From: Prorocentrum cordatum | Taxonomy: Eukaryota; Sar; Dinophyceae; Prorocentrales; Prorocentraceae | Direction of reading: 5' to 3' | NCBI GenBank assembly: GCA_963575745.1 | Contig: CAUYUJ010015712.1 | Location: 93,433-157,432 of the forward strand | DNA length: 64,000 nt | Shown: one piece after another, positions 62,526 through 64,000 of the stretch | Layout: every line of letters begins with the position of its first letter | Position numbering within the stretch: the first letter of the stretch is position 1 | Notes under the pieces: generated by a model | Told to the model about the DNA's origin: nothing | What the model saw: the letters and a program-made list of their open reading frames with translations, nothing else | Databases searched by the model: none | Made by a program: the position numbers and the translations under genes

Positions 62526-63590
62526 GAGGCCGACGACAACTTGGCGTGCTTCGGCGTTTTCGATCACCCCGCCGGCTCTTTCCCGCCGCCGTGCTCGGAG
62601 GGGGGCATCGCTTTCGACTGGGAGCGGGAGGCCGGGGGCATGAGCGAAATCATTGAAGAGGACATTTCGTTGATGGGTCTTCCACGAGGGGCCCTCATCC
62701 TGGGCCCGCGCCCGACGCGAAAGGTCACTGCGCGGGCGCAGGGGCCTGCGCGGGCCCCCTCTCCGCAGGCGTCTCAGGCGGCTGAGTATCGCGCTATGTC
62801 CGTTGCGTTTCAATGGGCCACGGGGCCCAGCAATGTTTGTTCGGGTTGTCGAGGCTGCGTGGATTTCGCTGCTCTGCCTTGGCGCGAGCAGATTTCGGCC
62901 AGGGGGATGTGTTGCGGGCTGGCTCAGTTATTTCATCGGGGAAGGCCTCGAGTGGAGCTTGAAAAGGTTGGCGCCCGTCACAAGGTAGAAAATCGGTCGA
63001 CGACAGGCGCCAAGGAAACGGTTGGGCCGACATGGCCGCCAAGGAAGCAGCGACCTTGCATCCTGAGCCGTCGATGGAGTTGCGCGAGGGTCTGGGTAAA
63101 TCCTGTGCCATCGCTCGTGCCGTGGGACGCCTGGGGGCTAAGTTGCTCGGTTTGTGACGCCTGTCCCTGGGCCCCAATGCCCGGCGCATCCCCCCTGCCC
63201 CCCCTGCGGCCAAGCCACAAGATGGCCGTTCTGCGCATCAGTGGGGATGGGTGGGGAAATACTGGCAGTGTGCCACTTGCCTGCGCGGAAGGCGGGGAGT
63301 TCCGTCGGTCGAGCCCCAGGCAGGGGCGTGCTCGACTGTTCTGCGCGCTCAGCCGCCCTGGCTCCAAACTCTCGGTCACCACTGTGTCTTGCTCGATTGC
63401 TCGGATGGCTCAGTTTTGTGTATATGCCACGAACACAGGTACGTCACACAGCAACCCGTGGAACAAATGAACAAGAGGACTCCATCCGAGGAGGAGTGGG
63501 GCCATCGTCGATTGAGACACGTTTTCCCATGTTCAGTGTCGCGGTGTGTTGGCGCAGTGCACGGCTCGGCACCAATGATTTGATAGGTTC
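62526..63590 (+). pseudogene. RNase H and terminal zinc-finger region of the same LINE, decayed
   Basis: One frame carries VCSGCRGCVDFAALPW, where the third RNase H Asp is expected. A second frame carries RRQGNGWADMAAKEAATLHP, the fourth acidic motif (GN-WAD-AAKEAA, Asp codon 63029). A third frame (63251-63583) carries WQCATC, then GACS, GHHCVLLDC and LCICHEHRYV, matching the C-x2-C ... C ... GH-x-L ... C-x2-C finger at the end of dinoflagellate LINE ORF2 proteins. At least two frameshifts separate them. With the RT upstream, this completes a LINE of about 4.5 kb. Confidence 0.6.
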
Positions 63591-63674
63591 GGCCGTCCGA
63601 CCGATTGGATCTCCCCCAGTTGGTTTCACCCACCTTCTGGGGAGGATGGCGGCTTGCGGCATCGTGGATGAACA

Positions 63675-64000
63675 AATCCTCCTCCTCCTCCTCCTCCTTC
63701 TCCTCTTTCTCTTCCTTTTCCTATTGCGCCTGGTCCCTCCCATTCCTCTTGCTCCTCCTCTTCCTCCTGCTCCTCTTCCTCCGCTTCCTCCTTCGTTTCC
63801 TCTTACGCCTGGTCCCTTCTCTTCCTCCTCCTCCTTTTCCCCCTCCTCCTCTTCCTCCTTCTTTTCCTCCTCCTCTTCCTCCTTCTCCCCCCTCTCCTCT
63901 TCCTCCTCCTCCTCCTCCTCCTCCTCCTCCTCCTCCTCCTCCTCCTATTCCTCCTCCTCCTATTCCTCCTCCTGCTCATATTCCTGCTCCTGCTCATGTT
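63675..64000. repeat. Polypyrimidine (CTC/CTT) tract running off the window
   Basis: C/T-rich plus strand with the same GCGCCTGGTCCC(T/C) interruption (about 63727-63740) that occurs in the tract at 51098-51520, so the two tracts share a common origin. Confidence 0.93.

Overview
The window looks like nuclear DNA of a dinoflagellate. The strongest single sign is at 40425-40446, where all 22 bases of the dinoflagellate trans-spliced leader (DinoSL) sit in the genome 54 bases upstream of an open reading frame. A second, tandem pair of leader copies lies on the minus strand at 13023-13055, and several decayed copies sit just upstream of other genes. The high GC content of most of the window, long one-strand polypyrimidine and GGA/GAT trinucleotide tracts, many unrelated satellites and dense decayed non-LTR retroelements fit the same origin. 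High-GC genera such as Prorocentrum come to mind, but the sequence alone does not fix the genus. No rRNA, tRNA, CRISPR array or bacterial-type operon was seen.
Layout: 3-2204 is the 3' end of a retroelement ORF with a zinc motif, an RNase H domain and a long tail. 2571-3928 is (CT)n, a 152-bp satellite and a TTATC array. 4134-10390 holds three gene-like units, each with a DinoSL-like sequence shortly upstream: an unknown protein, a broken unknown family protein, and a broken transposase-like protein. 11003-13055 (minus) is the 5' half of a LINE (ORF1 plus the start of ORF2) headed by two leader relics. 13.3-22.8 kb is mostly low-complexity DNA, dispersed repeats, one well-formed MITE and an assembly gap. 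23090-29610 is a full but broken LINE (ORF1, endonuclease, reverse transcriptase, zinc motif, RNase H) carrying a 777-bp tandem duplication. 31227-38934 is a lower-GC block of open, apparently intact ORFs: a coiled-coil ORF1, an endonuclease-reverse transcriptase ORF2 and up to four unknown ORFs. 40425-41199 is the leader-bearing intact gene. 41.5-44.8 kb is a pair of related satellites in opposite orientation. 45-57.6 kb is dispersed repeats, pentanucleotide arrays, a broken ORF1 and three further satellites. 58971-63590 is another broken LINE.
How it fits together: most protein-coding signal belongs to retroelements or to genes carrying leader relics. That fits a genome in which trans-spliced mRNAs, including LINE mRNAs, are reverse-transcribed and reinserted. 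The 31.2-38.9 kb block is the best candidate for something undescribed: an otherwise ordinary endonuclease-RT pair followed by accessory ORFs of unknown function, with leader-like sequences inside the block.
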